A stretch of 31,343 bases of DNA from JANPJV01 sp031425695 (GTDB lineage: Bacteria; Pseudomonadota; Gammaproteobacteria; Xanthomonadales; SZUA-5), in contig JANPJV010000132.1 in the NCBI GenBank assembly GCA_031425695.1, forward strand, positions 1 to 31,343, written 5' to 3'. Within the stretch, counting starts at the first letter, position 1; every line of letters starts with the position of its first letter. Shown in pieces: positions 1-8,857 of this stretch. The position numbers and the translations under genes were made by a program. The notes under the pieces are model-generated. The model was not told the DNA's origin and made no database searches. It worked only from the letters and a program-made list of their open reading frames with translations.

Positions 1-250
1 CGCTCAGGAATCGGTGCTGGGGGTGTGCTAGCAGCGACGCGAGGACCTTCCGCGCACCTGCCGGAGTGGGTGCTGGTTGCAGCAACCCAGGCGTACTCGA
101 TATTCGAATGAACCCCAAGTGCGTAATCGCACAGCTCGCCCACGGGTCGCCTTCCAACCTGATCATTCGATCCAGAATCCGGGTGTGGCATGCGTGCTCT
201 TCCCAAGCCAACGCCACCAGCGCATTCACATCCAGCAGCCACCACGCCAT
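1..250 (-). CDS. vapC: VapC-type PIN-domain ribonuclease toxin (3' end beyond window)
   Basis: Translating the minus strand from the ATG at 250-248 gives 83 open residues running off the window edge. It starts MAWWLLDVNALVALAWEEH, the usual first strand of a PIN domain with the metal-binding Asp at residue 7 and 'NALVALAW' after it. Residues 37-53 (WASCAITHLGFIRISST) match the middle block of the TA-system VapC family. PIN toxins cleave tRNA or rRNA in the cytosol and are held inactive by the antitoxin. The start codon overlaps the stop codon of the upstream antitoxin gene by one base (TGATG), so the two are translationally coupled, as expected for vapBC. Full length should be about 130-140 residues, so the last third and the remaining acidic residues are not visible. 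The family call rests on motifs and the neighbour. Confidence 0.85.
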   Translation of the reverse strand, partial: MAWWLLDVNALVALAWEEHACHTRILDRMIRLEGDPWASCAITHLGFIRISSTPGLLQPAPTPAGARKVLASLLAHPQHRFLS

Positions 251-516
251 CAAATGGCGCTGTCGTCATCAAGCGCAGCTTGCACCGCCTCGGCGCTGAC
301 TTGAGGAGAACCGGGCCGTGCAGCCACGACATTGAAACCGTGCGACTGCTTGATGACCAGCGGGACGGCCGCCTCTGCCGCGAGCGCCTGTTCAACCAAC
401 AAGCCCAGCATTCTCCCAACACTGATTCCGCTGCGCTGGGCGCGCTCACGCACACTGCGGTAGGCCTGCTCATCGATATCCGCGGTCGTACGCATTGCGT
501 CGATTCCATGAATCAT
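250..516 (-). CDS. VapB-like ribbon-helix-helix antitoxin
   Basis: This 88-residue protein has a short N-terminal segment of the form 'MRTTADIDEQAYRSVRERA' followed by 'SGISVGRMLGLLVEQAL', the strand-helix-helix layout of CopG/Arc-type antitoxins (DNA-binding ribbon then dimer helix). The C-terminal half (about 55-88) would wrap the toxin. It sits directly upstream of, and overlaps by one base, the PIN-domain gene, which supports an antitoxin role. Such antitoxins usually repress their own promoter, which would lie at 517-580. Translation may begin at the listed ATG or at the ATG seven codons downstream (495); the second fits the usual start of the family. A chromosomal antitoxin without the toxin is unlikely here since the toxin frame is open to the window edge. 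Confidence 0.8.
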   Translation of the reverse strand: MIHGIDAMRTTADIDEQAYRSVRERAQRSGISVGRMLGLLVEQALAAEAAVPLVIKQSHGFNVVAARPGSPQVSAEAVQAALDDDSAI

Positions 517-651
517 TGATGCAGTGAATCATACACATTGCCAACTCGCGCGGGAAGCGACCCGCGTAGCCAGCGCCGCACTTAGAAGTCGCAGAGCCAA
601 CGTAGGTCACGTTGCGACGGCGCATCGCCTGACCACGCGAATCGATGATCC

Positions 652-693
652 GGCGCTACGTGACAAAGGCTCGCGGCACTGTCACGTAGCGCC
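652..693. repeat. Perfect 14-bp inverted repeat in gene-free gap
   Basis: The arms GGCGCTACGTGACA (652-665) and its exact reverse complement (680-693) enclose a 14-base loop. The hairpin lies in the 334-bp gap (517-850) between the toxin-antitoxin promoter side and the 3' end of the permease-GAF gene. Neither side has a T-run, so it is not a classical intrinsic terminator. It could still end transcription of the minus-strand permease gene, act as a repeated palindrome, or bind a regulator. I see no open frame with coding character in the rest of the gap. Confidence 0.7.
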
Positions 694-850
694 CGAATGA
701 CGTCTCGTGTTGTCGGTCCCAGTCAGGGTGCAGGTATTACCGGTGGTGGCCGGTCAGGTGTTGCAGGTGGACCATGCCAATGCCATAGCCGGTAAATAGG
801 CTTGTCCAACGCAACTGCGCAGCATCGGTCAGCCCGCCTTGCCTGCCCGT

Positions 851-3271
851 TCACGCACCGATATCAGCGACGGGCGCTGCAGGCGCCACGCTGACGTCGA
901 GTTGCAGTGCGGCACTGAGGTCGCTCGCGAGCGTGCCCAGCAACTTGATTTCGCGCGGGGTCAGGGTGCGCGGCTTGATATCCATCAGGCATAAGGATCC
1001 AAACACATGGCCTGCTGCATCGCCGAAAGGTGCGCCGGCATAAAAACGCAGACCGTTGGCCAGCAGCGCCGGATTGTTGGCGAAGCGCGGGTCCCGGGCG
1101 ATGTCTTCGACGACCATCGTTTCGCCGCTGGCGACCACGTGACCGCACATCGACAACGGTCTTGGCATTTCAAAGGCCTTGGCGCCACCCGCGCCAGGCG
1201 CACTGCCGAGTCCGCCGGCGGAGCCGCAGACGTGCTGCATGTCCTCGTCGATCAGGGTGACCATGGCCAGTGGCACGTCGAAAATGTCGGCAGCCCGTTT
1301 GGCAGCGTGGTCGAAGTGGCGGCGTACGCGTTCGTCAAAGGCGCCGCTGGCGCGCAGCGCGCGCACGCGCTCGACGTCCTCCGCGGGCGCGGGCGCTGGA
1401 AGGTATTCGGTAGCCGAAGTAACCCCGAAGTGCTGGCTCACGTTGAGGATCGTTTCGTTGTATGAGATCGCCACCGCATTCGCGCCGAGTTCGCGGTAGA
1501 CGGTCGCGTCCAGCAGTTCGGGCGGCGCATTCCAAGCGGCCAGGATGATGTGCAGCTTGGGCCAGCGCCGACGCAATTTGCGGCACAGATAGCGGACCTG
1601 CGCCTGGGGTTCCGGGCTGAAGTGCGAGAGGCAGACCACGGACGCGCCGTTCAGGTCCAGGGTAGCCATGAAGTCCGCGTTGGTGACGTCGGGATCGCGA
1701 GATTCTGCGGCGATGCCGGCGAGCGCCAACCCGTGCGCGACCATCCGCGCAGCGATCGTATCGACCTCCCATTTGCCGCCCAGGCAGACCACGGCGGGAC
1801 GGCGAGTGCTGGCCGGTGCGGGCTTCAGTTCGAGCGTCTCGCCGACGAGTCGGTCCATGCCGCTGACGATGCGATGGCGGTGCTCGACCGAGGAGACCTG
1901 GTCATGGTCGCCGCTGGCCAGTCGCAGTGCCGGAATTGCCACGTGATGATAGAACGCCTCGGCACCATCAGCCTCCACGCGCGCGGCGGCGAGTTCGACC
2001 GCCTCCACCACGTCGCCGGCCAGCAGCCGCTGGTACAGGCGCGTCGGCGGGTCGAGGGCAGGCTCGCTGCCAAGCAGCACGTCCAGGAAGTTAAGGTAAG
2101 GCAGATGGCGGCCGATCACCAGCAGGCACACCGTCAACGGTGTCGACATCGCCAGCCCGATCGGGCCCCACAACGCGGTCCAGAACGTTGCCGAGACGAT
2201 CAGCGAGAGTGCCGACAAACCGGTGCTGGAACCATAGAGCCATGGCTCGACGATGTTGTTGCTGATCACTTCGAGCACCACGATCAAGCCGATCGTCCAC
2301 AGCAGCATGCTCCAGCCGGGGTCAACCGCGAACGCCAGTACGATCGGAAAGACTGCCGAGATCATCGGCCCGAGATAGGGGATGAAGCGCATTACCGCGG
2401 CCAGCACGCCCCAGAGCGCTGCACCGGGTATTCCGATGAGCCACAGTCCGATCGCCATCGGCACGCCGTAGCTGGCGTTCACCACCAGCTGCATGATCAG
2501 GTATTTGCTGATGCGCGTGCCGGCCTCGTCCATCGCGTCCGTGGTGCGATGCAGGTTGCCGCCGAACAAGCGCAGCAGACGGTCGCGCAGCTCCTGGCGG
2601 TCGATCAGGACGAGAAACAGGAAGACCAGCACGATGCCGGCGCTGGCGAGCGGCCCGCTGACCGCGCCCAGCCAGTCCTTGGCCTTCGCCATCGGCGATG
2701 GTGGGGTCTCGATGATCTGGACTTGCTCGGGGGTCGACCTGCCCGGCGCCGCATCTCCCGGCGCATTCTCATCGACCTCCTTCTGGACGATGTCGATGGT
2801 TTTCACCGCGCCGTCCAACATGCCGGGTTTTTCCAGCCGCTCCCGAAACTCGCGGACCTTGTTCTGGATCGTCGTCCGGTAGGTTGGCAGTTCAGCGCTC
2901 AGGTCGCGCACCTGCGTGGCCAGGAAGGCGCCCGCCACCGCGAGCGAGCCCAAGGCAAATCCGACCACCATCACCACGGCCAGGACGCGCGGCATCCCAG
3001 CGCGCCGTAGCAGCGTCACCGCCGGGTACAGCACAAATCCGAGCAGCGCTGCCAGCGCCAACGGTACAAGAATGTCGCGGCCAAGGTATAGGCCGGCGAG
3101 GATCAGCGTTGCGGACAGCAGTCCCATTGCCAGGCGCAGCACCGGCAAGGTCAGGGCGAGTTCGCTCAAGGGCTTGGCGGCACCCGGCACCGGTGCCGAC
3201 GGCGCAGCAGCAAACCCCTGGTCACGCCCTGGCGCCTTCGCTGCGGGAAGTTTGCCGTCGCCAATTGCCAT
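851..3271 (-). CDS. AI-2E family transporter fused to B12-binding-like and GAF domains
   Basis: About 806 residues. The first ~45 are Pro/Ala-rich. The next ~360 form a PerM/YdiK-type (AI-2E family) permease with many hydrophobic helices, including the 'GIPGAALWGVLAAVMRFIPY' block and a following 'LGP' that are typical of the family. A linker of ~90 residues leads to a Rossmann-like segment starting 'PAVVCLGGKWEVDTIAARMV', resembling cobalamin-binding-type folds but without the DxHxxG motif, so B12 binding is unlikely. The last ~160 residues are a GAF domain (from 'FDERVRRHFDHAAKRAADIF' through 'SMCGHVVASGE' to 'GSLCLMDIKPRTLTPREIK'). The start chosen is the ATG at 3271, four bases after GGAGG (3280-3276 on the minus strand); a longer TTG start at 3316 is possible. 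Transport of AI-2 itself is not shown; many members export other substrates. The soluble tail suggests ligand- or redox-controlled transport or signalling. Confidence 0.85.
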   Translation of the reverse strand: MAIGDGKLPAAKAPGRDQGFAAAPSAPVPGAAKPLSELALTLPVLRLAMGLLSATLILAGLYLGRDILVPLALAALLGFVLYPAVTLLRRAGMPRVLAVVMVVGFALGSLAVAGAFLATQVRDLSAELPTYRTTIQNKVREFRERLEKPGMLDGAVKTIDIVQKEVDENAPGDAAPGRSTPEQVQIIETPPSPMAKAKDWLGAVSGPLASAGIVLVFLFLVLIDRQELRDRLLRLFGGNLHRTTDAMDEAGTRISKYLIMQLVVNASYGVPMAIGLWLIGIPGAALWGVLAAVMRFIPYLGPMISAVFPIVLAFAVDPGWSMLLWTIGLIVVLEVISNNIVEPWLYGSSTGLSALSLIVSATFWTALWGPIGLAMSTPLTVCLLVIGRHLPYLNFLDVLLGSEPALDPPTRLYQRLLAGDVVEAVELAAARVEADGAEAFYHHVAIPALRLASGDHDQVSSVEHRHRIVSGMDRLVGETLELKPAPASTRRPAVVCLGGKWEVDTIAARMVAHGLALAGIAAESRDPDVTNADFMATLDLNGASVVCLSHFSPEPQAQVRYLCRKLRRRWPKLHIILAAWNAPPELLDATVYRELGANAVAISYNETILNVSQHFGVTSATEYLPAPAPAEDVERVRALRASGAFDERVRRHFDHAAKRAADIFDVPLAMVTLIDEDMQHVCGSAGGLGSAPGAGGAKAFEMPRPLSMCGHVVASGETMVVEDIARDPRFANNPALLANGLRFYAGAPFGDAAGHVFGSLCLMDIKPRTLTPREIKLLGTLASDLSAALQLDVSVAPAAPVADIGA

Positions 3272-3542
3272 CATGCCTCCGCTTAGCGCCGGCGCGGCGC
3301 GCCGCGTTTTGTCCAACTGCTTCTAGCAAAGCGCAACGGTGCGGCGTGTGAACTCGGTGTTTCGAACGCCGTAAGAAGAGTCGGAAACTCGGTCAAGCAG
3401 CAGCGCCAGATCTGGCTAGATTGCCACGGCAGCGACTGCCGGATCGATCAGCGCGATGGCTCAGAGATTTCGGCAAGCTTCGAAGCTGAGACAATGTCGC
3501 GCACGATCGACCAGGATGCGAAATGGTCTGGTTGACCAGGTC

Positions 3543-3643
3543 ACGGCCGCTGCGGGAGCATCTTGGATTGCCGCTGGAAATCACCACACCTGCGCTGAGG
3601 CAGGTGCTGGTGCGCTGAAATGCTGGGGCTCTCAAAGGCTGCG
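3543..3643 (+). pseudogene. RCC1-repeat gene remnant
   Basis: Within the 480-bp gap between the permease gene and the SEDS-like gene, one plus-strand frame reads 'ASWIAAGNHHTCA' and, a few residues later, 'GALKCWG'. This is a single RCC1/BLIP-II-type beta-propeller blade (consensus I-x-A-G-x-x-H-T-C-A ... G-x-x-x-C-W-G). Real proteins of this kind carry five or more blades and a signal peptide. Here only one blade remains, with no repeat before or after it and no ribosome-binding site, so it reads as a decayed scrap of a secreted RCC1-repeat protein. The remaining parts of the gap (3317-3542 and 3644-3754) show no recognisable coding or RNA signal. Confidence 0.55.
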
Positions 3644-3754
3644 CATGAGCCAGGACAAGTCTGAAAGGCGGCCGCGCAGGCGGACCGCGATTTCATCGTC
3701 GGACCAAGCCGCGACCGACTGGGGGAAGGTCTGCACGCTGGATGGCAGGCTTGG

Positions 3755-4621
3755 ATGGGCACGCAATTGATCCGGAGCCCGCATCCAACGCATCTTCTGT
3801 TGCTGGCACTGCCGGCCGTGCTGGCCCGCATCATCGTCCTGGCCATCGCAGGCGGCAGCAAAGGGCAATGGACGACTCACGTGCTCGCGCTGGTCCTATG
3901 CATCGCGTTGGCCACCGCCGGCGCCCAGGCACGTCGTTGGACCCCTGCCCCGTTCCCGGCGCGAGGACTGCTCCTCCTGGGCGTGCTCGGCATTGCCGTG
4001 CCACTGCTGGTGGGCGAGCGATCGGGACCCGAGCGCTGGCTTGAGCTCGGGCCGTTGAACCTCTACCTCGCGCCAGTGCTCTTGCCGGCTTTCCTGCTCG
4101 CCTGCTCGTCCTGTATCGACCGGCGCGATCGATCAGCAGCCGGTGCCGTCGCGGGCGCAAGCTTGGTCCTCGCGCTGCAACCCGATGCATCCCAGGCACT
4201 TGCCTTGTTGGCAGGGTTCACGGTGCTCCTGGTGCGATTCCGCGCGCGCACCCCGCTTCTCCTGGGTGCCTGGACCATCGCAACCGCTGCGACGATTGTC
4301 GCGTGCCTGCAGCCAGATCCATTGGAACCGATGCCGCATGTCGAAGGGGTGTTCGCCTTCGCGCTGCAACATTCGTGGCTGGCCGGCATCGCCGTGATCG
4401 CCGGCGCCACTGCCCTGCTGGCCGGCCTGCTGGCACGCGCGGCCATCGAGGGATCCTGGCTGTACGCAATCGCCGCCTACTACGCGGTGCTGTTCGCGTG
4501 CTCGATCGCGGGCCTCACGCCGGCGCCAATGATCGGCTACGGGGCCGCGCCGATTCTCGGCTATGGCCTCCTCGCTGGCGCGGCCAGCTGGTACGGCGGA
4601 AACGATGATCCTTCAACCTAG
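3755..4621 (+). CDS. Short SEDS-family (FtsW/RodA-like) membrane protein
   Basis: This 288-residue, very hydrophobic protein has about eight membrane segments. Three stretches line up with the SEDS peptidoglycan glycosyltransferases FtsW/RodA/SpoVE: 'ERWLELGPLNL' (93-103, compare RWxxLGxxxxQPSE), 'ALQPDASQALALL' (140-152, compare QPDxGTA), and 'AGLTPAPMIGYGAAPILGYG' (252-271, compare GLxPxxGxxLPFxSYGGSS). In FtsW the catalytic Asp lies in 'xDFIFAxxxEExG'; the matching site here reads 'VEGVFAFALQHSWLAG' (196-211), with Glu197 at that position and no downstream EE. Family members are usually 360-400 residues, so this one lacks roughly two helices. I see the motifs; that it is a non-canonical or inactive SEDS relative is inference. 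No partner penicillin-binding protein is nearby. Confidence 0.55.
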   Translation: MGTQLIRSPHPTHLLLLALPAVLARIIVLAIAGGSKGQWTTHVLALVLCIALATAGAQARRWTPAPFPARGLLLLGVLGIAVPLLVGERSGPERWLELGPLNLYLAPVLLPAFLLACSSCIDRRDRSAAGAVAGASLVLALQPDASQALALLAGFTVLLVRFRARTPLLLGAWTIATAATIVACLQPDPLEPMPHVEGVFAFALQHSWLAGIAVIAGATALLAGLLARAAIEGSWLYAIAAYYAVLFACSIAGLTPAPMIGYGAAPILGYGLLAGAASWYGGNDDPST

Positions 4622-5189
4622 CGTTGGCATGCCCGGAAAGCCGTGGTGCGGTCGTTCGCGTGCAACGCCGAGTCGACGCTGGGCCAGTCAGAAAGGGCTC
4701 GCGGCCGTGTCGGAAGATTCTGACCGCGTGCCCTGTTGTGCGGATATTTGCGTGACATGCGCTTTGTTCAGATCACCCGAGTCCGGTGCCGTTCGCAGTG
4801 ACCGACAACGACATTCGGGCACCCGGGAATCGCAGTCGTTCACTGAGCAAGCGCAATTTTTCGCCTATGCCGCGCGCGCGATGCGACACCTGCTGATGGA
4901 TCGTGCGCGAGATCGATTGCGGCTGCGTGCTGGCGGCGACTGGGCGCGCGTCACGCTGGATGCAGACGATCCGCAGCTGGCGCTTGATAGTGCAGACGGT
5001 GCGCTCGCACTCGAGGACGCTTTGATCGCTCTCGAACGGACTGACTCCCGCGCAGCGCGGGTGGTCGAGCTGCGCTATTTCGCGGGTCTGTCGATCCCGG
5101 AAATTGCGGACTCGATGGGCCTTGCTCCACGCACGGTCGATCGCGACTGGCGATTCGCACGCGCATTTCTCGTCGATCAGCTGCAGTGA
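4605..5189 (+). CDS. ECF sigma factor, N-terminally truncated
   Basis: The C-terminal ~115 residues clearly belong to the ECF sigma group that accompanies Ser/Thr kinases: 'AQFFAYAARAMRHLLMDRAR' (end of region 2, the 'HFFAAAAxAMRRILVDHAR' block), then 'ALEDALIALERTDSRAARVV', 'ELRYFAGLSIPEIADSMGL' and 'APRTVDRDW' (region 4, the -35-recognising helix-turn-helix). Upstream of about 4838 the frame stays open but encodes nothing sigma-like, and neither other frame contains the expected 'LVYDELRRLA ... LVHEAYLRL' region 2.1-2.4. About 70 residues needed for core and -10 binding are therefore missing. The product would probably not work as a sigma factor, and the gene is likely a 5'-deleted remnant. 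The start given is one of several in-frame ATGs and is uncertain. The kinase gene follows after 74 bp, the standard order for this pair. Confidence 0.65.
   Translation: MILQPSVGMPGKPWCGRSRATPSRRWASQKGLAAVSEDSDRVPCCADICVTCALFRSPESGAVRSDRQRHSGTRESQSFTEQAQFFAYAARAMRHLLMDRARDRLRLRAGGDWARVTLDADDPQLALDSADGALALEDALIALERTDSRAARVVELRYFAGLSIPEIADSMGLAPRTVDRDWRFARAFLVDQLQ
4766..4777 (+). repeat. 12-base match shared with 13772-13783; possible IS21-type end remnant
   Basis: GTTCAGATCACC occurs here and again in the same orientation at 13772-13783. Terminal regions of IS21-family elements carry several copies of a GTTCAGATCACC(C/G)-type repeat; this is from memory and could not be searched. The site lies just upstream of the point where recognisable sigma-factor sequence begins (about 4838), so an old insertion or deletion by such an element could explain the missing 5' half. 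Only one short copy remains, so the call is weak. Confidence 0.3.
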
Positions 5190-5263
5190 TTTTGCCTGGA
5201 CGCGGCGCGAAAAGGGTCAGAACGGCGTTTTGCATCTGTAGTTGAACGAGCGGAGATCGTCCG

Positions 5264-8118
5264 ATGGAAAGCCCGTCTGCTGCCGAAGTGTCGCGCAGTC
5301 GCCGCTTGCGTGCGTGGTTCGACGACGTCACCAACGAGCCGCCGGAAACGCGCAGCGCCTGGCTGGAAAAACACGTGCTCGACGCGGCCGACCGCGCAGC
5401 GCTCGAGCGGTTGCTGGCCGCCGATGCAGGATTGGACGATCGCATACTGGCCACTCCCGCGGCGGAACTCGCCGGCCGTATCGGCGAGATGGCCGAGCCG
5501 ATGCCCGACGAATTCATCGGCGAGCGCATCGGCGGATTCCGCCTCACGCGCCTTATAGGCCGGGGCGGGATGGGCACGGTTTTCCTCGGCGAGCGCGAAG
5601 GCGCGGACTTCGAGCAACACGTCGCCGTGAAGCTATTGCGGCGCGGCCTCTATACCGATTTCGAGCGCCGGCTGTTCCGGCGCGAACAAAGAGCACTGGC
5701 GGGACTATCGCACCCTGACATCGCGCGCCTGATCGACGGCGGCGTGACGCCCGGCGGCATTCCGTTCCTGGTGATCGAGTACGTGGACGGCAAGCCCGTC
5801 ACGCGGTTCTCTGCGGAGTCGAGGCTCGGCGTACGCGCTCGCCTGGAACTGTTTGTATTGGTGTGCCGTGCAGTCGCCGCTGCACATCGCAATCTGATCG
5901 TGCATCGGGACATCAAGCCCGACAACATCCTGGTGGACCGGGAAGGCGCACCGAAGTTGCTGGTTTCGGCATCGCGAAATTGCTCGCGGACGAGGACCCG
6001 TTCACCACGAATACCGCACACAATGCCTTGACGCCGGCCTATGCCGCACCGGAGCAGACCGCTGGCAATGCGATCTCCACGGCGACCGACGTCTACGCGC
6101 TGGGGGTCGTGCTGCACGAACTCCTGCTCGGGCGCCGCGCGACCCGGGCGGATGGTTCGCGGCCGTCGACGCGCGTCGATGCGCAGACCATCGCAGCGGC
6201 AGGCCTCCCAGTCGAGGCTGCCGCCGTGCGCACTGCACTACGCGGTGATCTCGACAACACTCTGCTCAAGGCAATGGCCGAGGAACCGGAGCGCCGTTAC
6301 GCAAGCGCGGCGGAGCTGGCCGATGACATCGACCGTTTCCTTTGCGCCAAGCCCGTACGCGCGCACCCTCCGTCCCGGCGCTATCGCGCGCGCAAATTCG
6401 TACAGCGTCACCGCGGTGGCGTCGTGTTGACCGTGATCTTCCTTCTGAGCCTTTTCGCGAGCCTCGGCGCCGTCGTCTGGCAGGCCAATATCGCCCGCGA
6501 AGAGAGCGCACGCGCCACCGAGCAGGCGAGGCTGGCGCGGAGCGAAGCGCAGCGCGCGAACGTCGTGCGTGACTTCGTCGTGGGCGTATTCGATTCCGCC
6601 AGGGCCAGCCTGCCGCGAGATCTGAAGCCCACGCCCGAAGGGCTGGTTGCGCAGGCGCAGCGACGCCTCACGAATACGAACGGACTCGATGCTGCCACCA
6701 CCCTGGATCTGCAGCGCACGCTGGGCCAGGTTTCGCTCTCCCTGTCCGCGTTCGACGCGGCTGCGCACGCGTTCGATGCCGCGCTCGCCGTGGCGCCGGG
6801 TCGAGCTTCGGCCACGCGGGAGAGCGCTGAATCCTGGGAGCTGCGCGTGCTGCGCGCAGATGCGTGGCAGCGGCAAGGGCGCAATGCCGATGCTGCACGC
6901 GAGATCGAGCCGATGCTGCCGCGACTGCGCCGCGAAGGCACCACGGTCACGCGGCGCGCCCTCGCGGTGCTGGCCAGCGTGCGTGAGAGCCAGGGCAGCG
7001 TGCCGGCAGCTGTCGTTCTGCGCAACGAAGTCGCGCGACTGACGATTCGACAGGAAGGCATCACCAGCGCGGACGCCCTGGCGGCCCTGATCGGCGTTGG
7101 CATCGCACTCAGCAACGCCGAGCTGCATCCGGAAGCGCTGGCAGTCCTCGAGCCTGCGCTAGCCGCGTGGCGGCGCCTGCACGCAGCGGAAGACGCGCGG
7201 CACGTCGCCGGTCTCGAAAGCCTGCTGGTGTCGGGCATCGCGCAGGGCAAGGCCGAGGGTCTCGAGGCGCGCGCACTCGGGTTGCATGACCTCAGCCTCC
7301 GCATCTATCCGCCCGAGCATGACGCGATCGCAGGGTCGCTGGTCAATCTGGCCGCCGCCGCATTGTTCAAGGACGATTTCGCCACCGCCGAATCGCGGTA
7401 TTCCGAAGCGCTCGCCATGCGCCGCAAGCTCTTCGGCGACGTCCATCCTTCCATGGTCGGCGTGCTCACCGCCCTGGGCGCCACGCTCGGCGCGCAACAG
7501 CGCGGGGAGGAGAGCATCTCTCGCCACGACGAGGCGCTGCGGATCTGCGAGCGCCTGAAGATCCGCGACGTCACCTGCATACGTGCGCGAAACAATCGGG
7601 GACAACAGTATTACCGGATGGGACGCATGCCGGAGGCCCGGGCCGATATGACGTGGGCACTCGACGCCCGCCGCAGCCTGCTGGGTGCCGAGCACCCGAG
7701 CGTGGCGTACTCGCAGTCCACGCTGGCCAATGCCTGGATGAAGGACGACGCGCCCAGGGCAGTGCGCTATGCGCAGGAAGCCGTGGCGCTCCTCGAACGC
7801 ACCGGCAACGGCGCGTCTCGCGACACGGCGCAGGTTCGCAACACGCTCGCCCAGGCACTCTTTCTCGACAAGCAATTCGATGAAGCGCTGGTGCAGATCG
7901 ACCGTGCCGCATCTGATTTCCGCCGCGCGGCGCCTGACGGCCAGGTCCGCTGGATCATGATGCAGGTACTGCGCCCGCAGATCCTCCGGGACATGAAACG
8001 CGTCGAAGAATCTCGTCGTACCGCTGCCGATGCCATCGATCTCGGCGTCGATCCCGCTAGCCTGCCCCCGCGCACACGCATGTTGTTGCGCCAACTGAGC
8101 TGCGTCCCCCGCAGTTGA
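5264..8118 (+). pseudogene. PknB-type Ser/Thr protein kinase with TM and TPR region, frameshifted in the DFG motif
   Basis: Two overlapping frames form one gene of about 950 codons. Frame one (5264-~5963) gives the N-lobe: glycine loop 'LIGRGGMGTVFLGE' (97-110), Lys123 in 'VAVKLL', and the catalytic loop 'HRDIKPDN' (214-221). At codon 234 the sequence reads CTG-GTTTC where CTG-GAT-TTC is expected: one base is missing and removes the Asp of DFG. The other frame then continues 'FGIAKLLADEDPF', the APE motif 'YAAPEQ', and 'DVYALGVVLHELLLG'. After the kinase come a single TM helix ('VVLTVIFLLSLFASLGAVVW'), a charged helix and about ten TPR-like repeats to the end. The start has GGAG about nine bases upstream. 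Such kinases sit next to ECF sigma genes and signal across the membrane. As read, the product is truncated and dead; a sequencing error at this site cannot be excluded. Confidence 0.85.
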
Positions 8119-8170
8119 TTTCGCTCCGCCCTTCGAACCGTTCGCAGGTGGCGATCGCGACTTCTTCGGG

Positions 8171-8857
8171 TTGCCGCGCGACCAGGACGTGCCGATCGTG
8201 CCGGACCGGTTTGGCGTGCGCGACCTTGGCGCGTTCGAGGTTCAGGGCTTCGACAACATCGTGTTGAACCGCGATTTCAAGGTTGACCTCAACCTCTGGA
8301 CCGCGCCAGTGCCGGCCGCGGTGATCTGGCAGCAGGAAGGGGCGTTCAGCACCGGCGCCGTGCGCGTGGACTTTGCTGGCGTGCCGCCACCGTTCGAAGA
8401 CATTGATGCTGCGGGCCCTGCAACCGTCCTTTCGCCCACCGGCAATCCACGTCTCGCGGCACTGGTCCAATGCATACACCTGCCGGGACCGGGCAACTAC
8501 CGACTCAATGGTTTCGCCCGCTCGGCGGGTGCGCTGGCCTTCGAGCGCGACATGCTGTCGATCCGCTGGGAATTTCGCGCGCAAGGCAACGAAGAGTGCA
8601 ACGCCAACGCGGCCACTCGCACCGGTGAGCTCTTCATCACCAGCGGTACGGCCTGGACTTCTGTCGCGACGCCCATGCAGATCGCGGTGTCGCCGGCGGA
8701 ATGGACGCGCAGCAGCTCCATCCGCCTGCAACTCATTGTCGAGGACCGCGGCACGCAAGCGCCGCCGCGCTTCAACGGCTTTTTCGACGGCATCAAGCTG
8801 TTCGCGGACGTTGCCGGCCCGGTTGACGCGCTCTTCGCTAATGGCTTTGAGCAGTAG
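8171..8857 (+). CDS. C-terminal remnant of a secreted beta-helix-type protein with 'LFANGFEQ' tail
   Basis: The 228-residue frame carries a beta-rich ligand-binding-like segment (from 'NIVLNRDFKVDLNLWT' to 'FNGFFDGIKLFAD') and ends 'VDALFANGFEQ'. Reading the same frame upstream of the first ATG, from 8117, gives 'DFAPPFEPFAGGDRDFFG', which with 'RFGVRDLGAFEVQG' is the usual C-terminal end of large surface beta-helix proteins (D-x-x-R-x-x-x-x-x-x-D-I-G-A-x-E). A stop in this frame at 8096 means the homologous part begins within 18 bases of the end of the kinase gene. There is no signal peptide or ribosome-binding site, so the 5' part of a much larger secreted protein gene seems to have been deleted at the kinase junction. 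It may not be expressed. Confidence 0.6.
   Translation: MPRDQDVPIVPDRFGVRDLGAFEVQGFDNIVLNRDFKVDLNLWTAPVPAAVIWQQEGAFSTGAVRVDFAGVPPPFEDIDAAGPATVLSPTGNPRLAALVQCIHLPGPGNYRLNGFARSAGALAFERDMLSIRWEFRAQGNEECNANAATRTGELFITSGTAWTSVATPMQIAVSPAEWTRSSSIRLQLIVEDRGTQAPPRFNGFFDGIKLFADVAGPVDALFANGFEQ

Noticed and set aside
1550..3010. 486-codon plus-strand frame opposite the permease gene
   Set aside because: His/Arg/Gln-rich composition typical of an antisense frame; the permease helices are on the other strand.
3456..3770. 104-codon plus-strand gene upstream of the SEDS-like protein
   Set aside because: Only the single RCC1 blade is recognisable; no RBS, and the end overlaps the next gene, so it is listed as a remnant instead of a gene.
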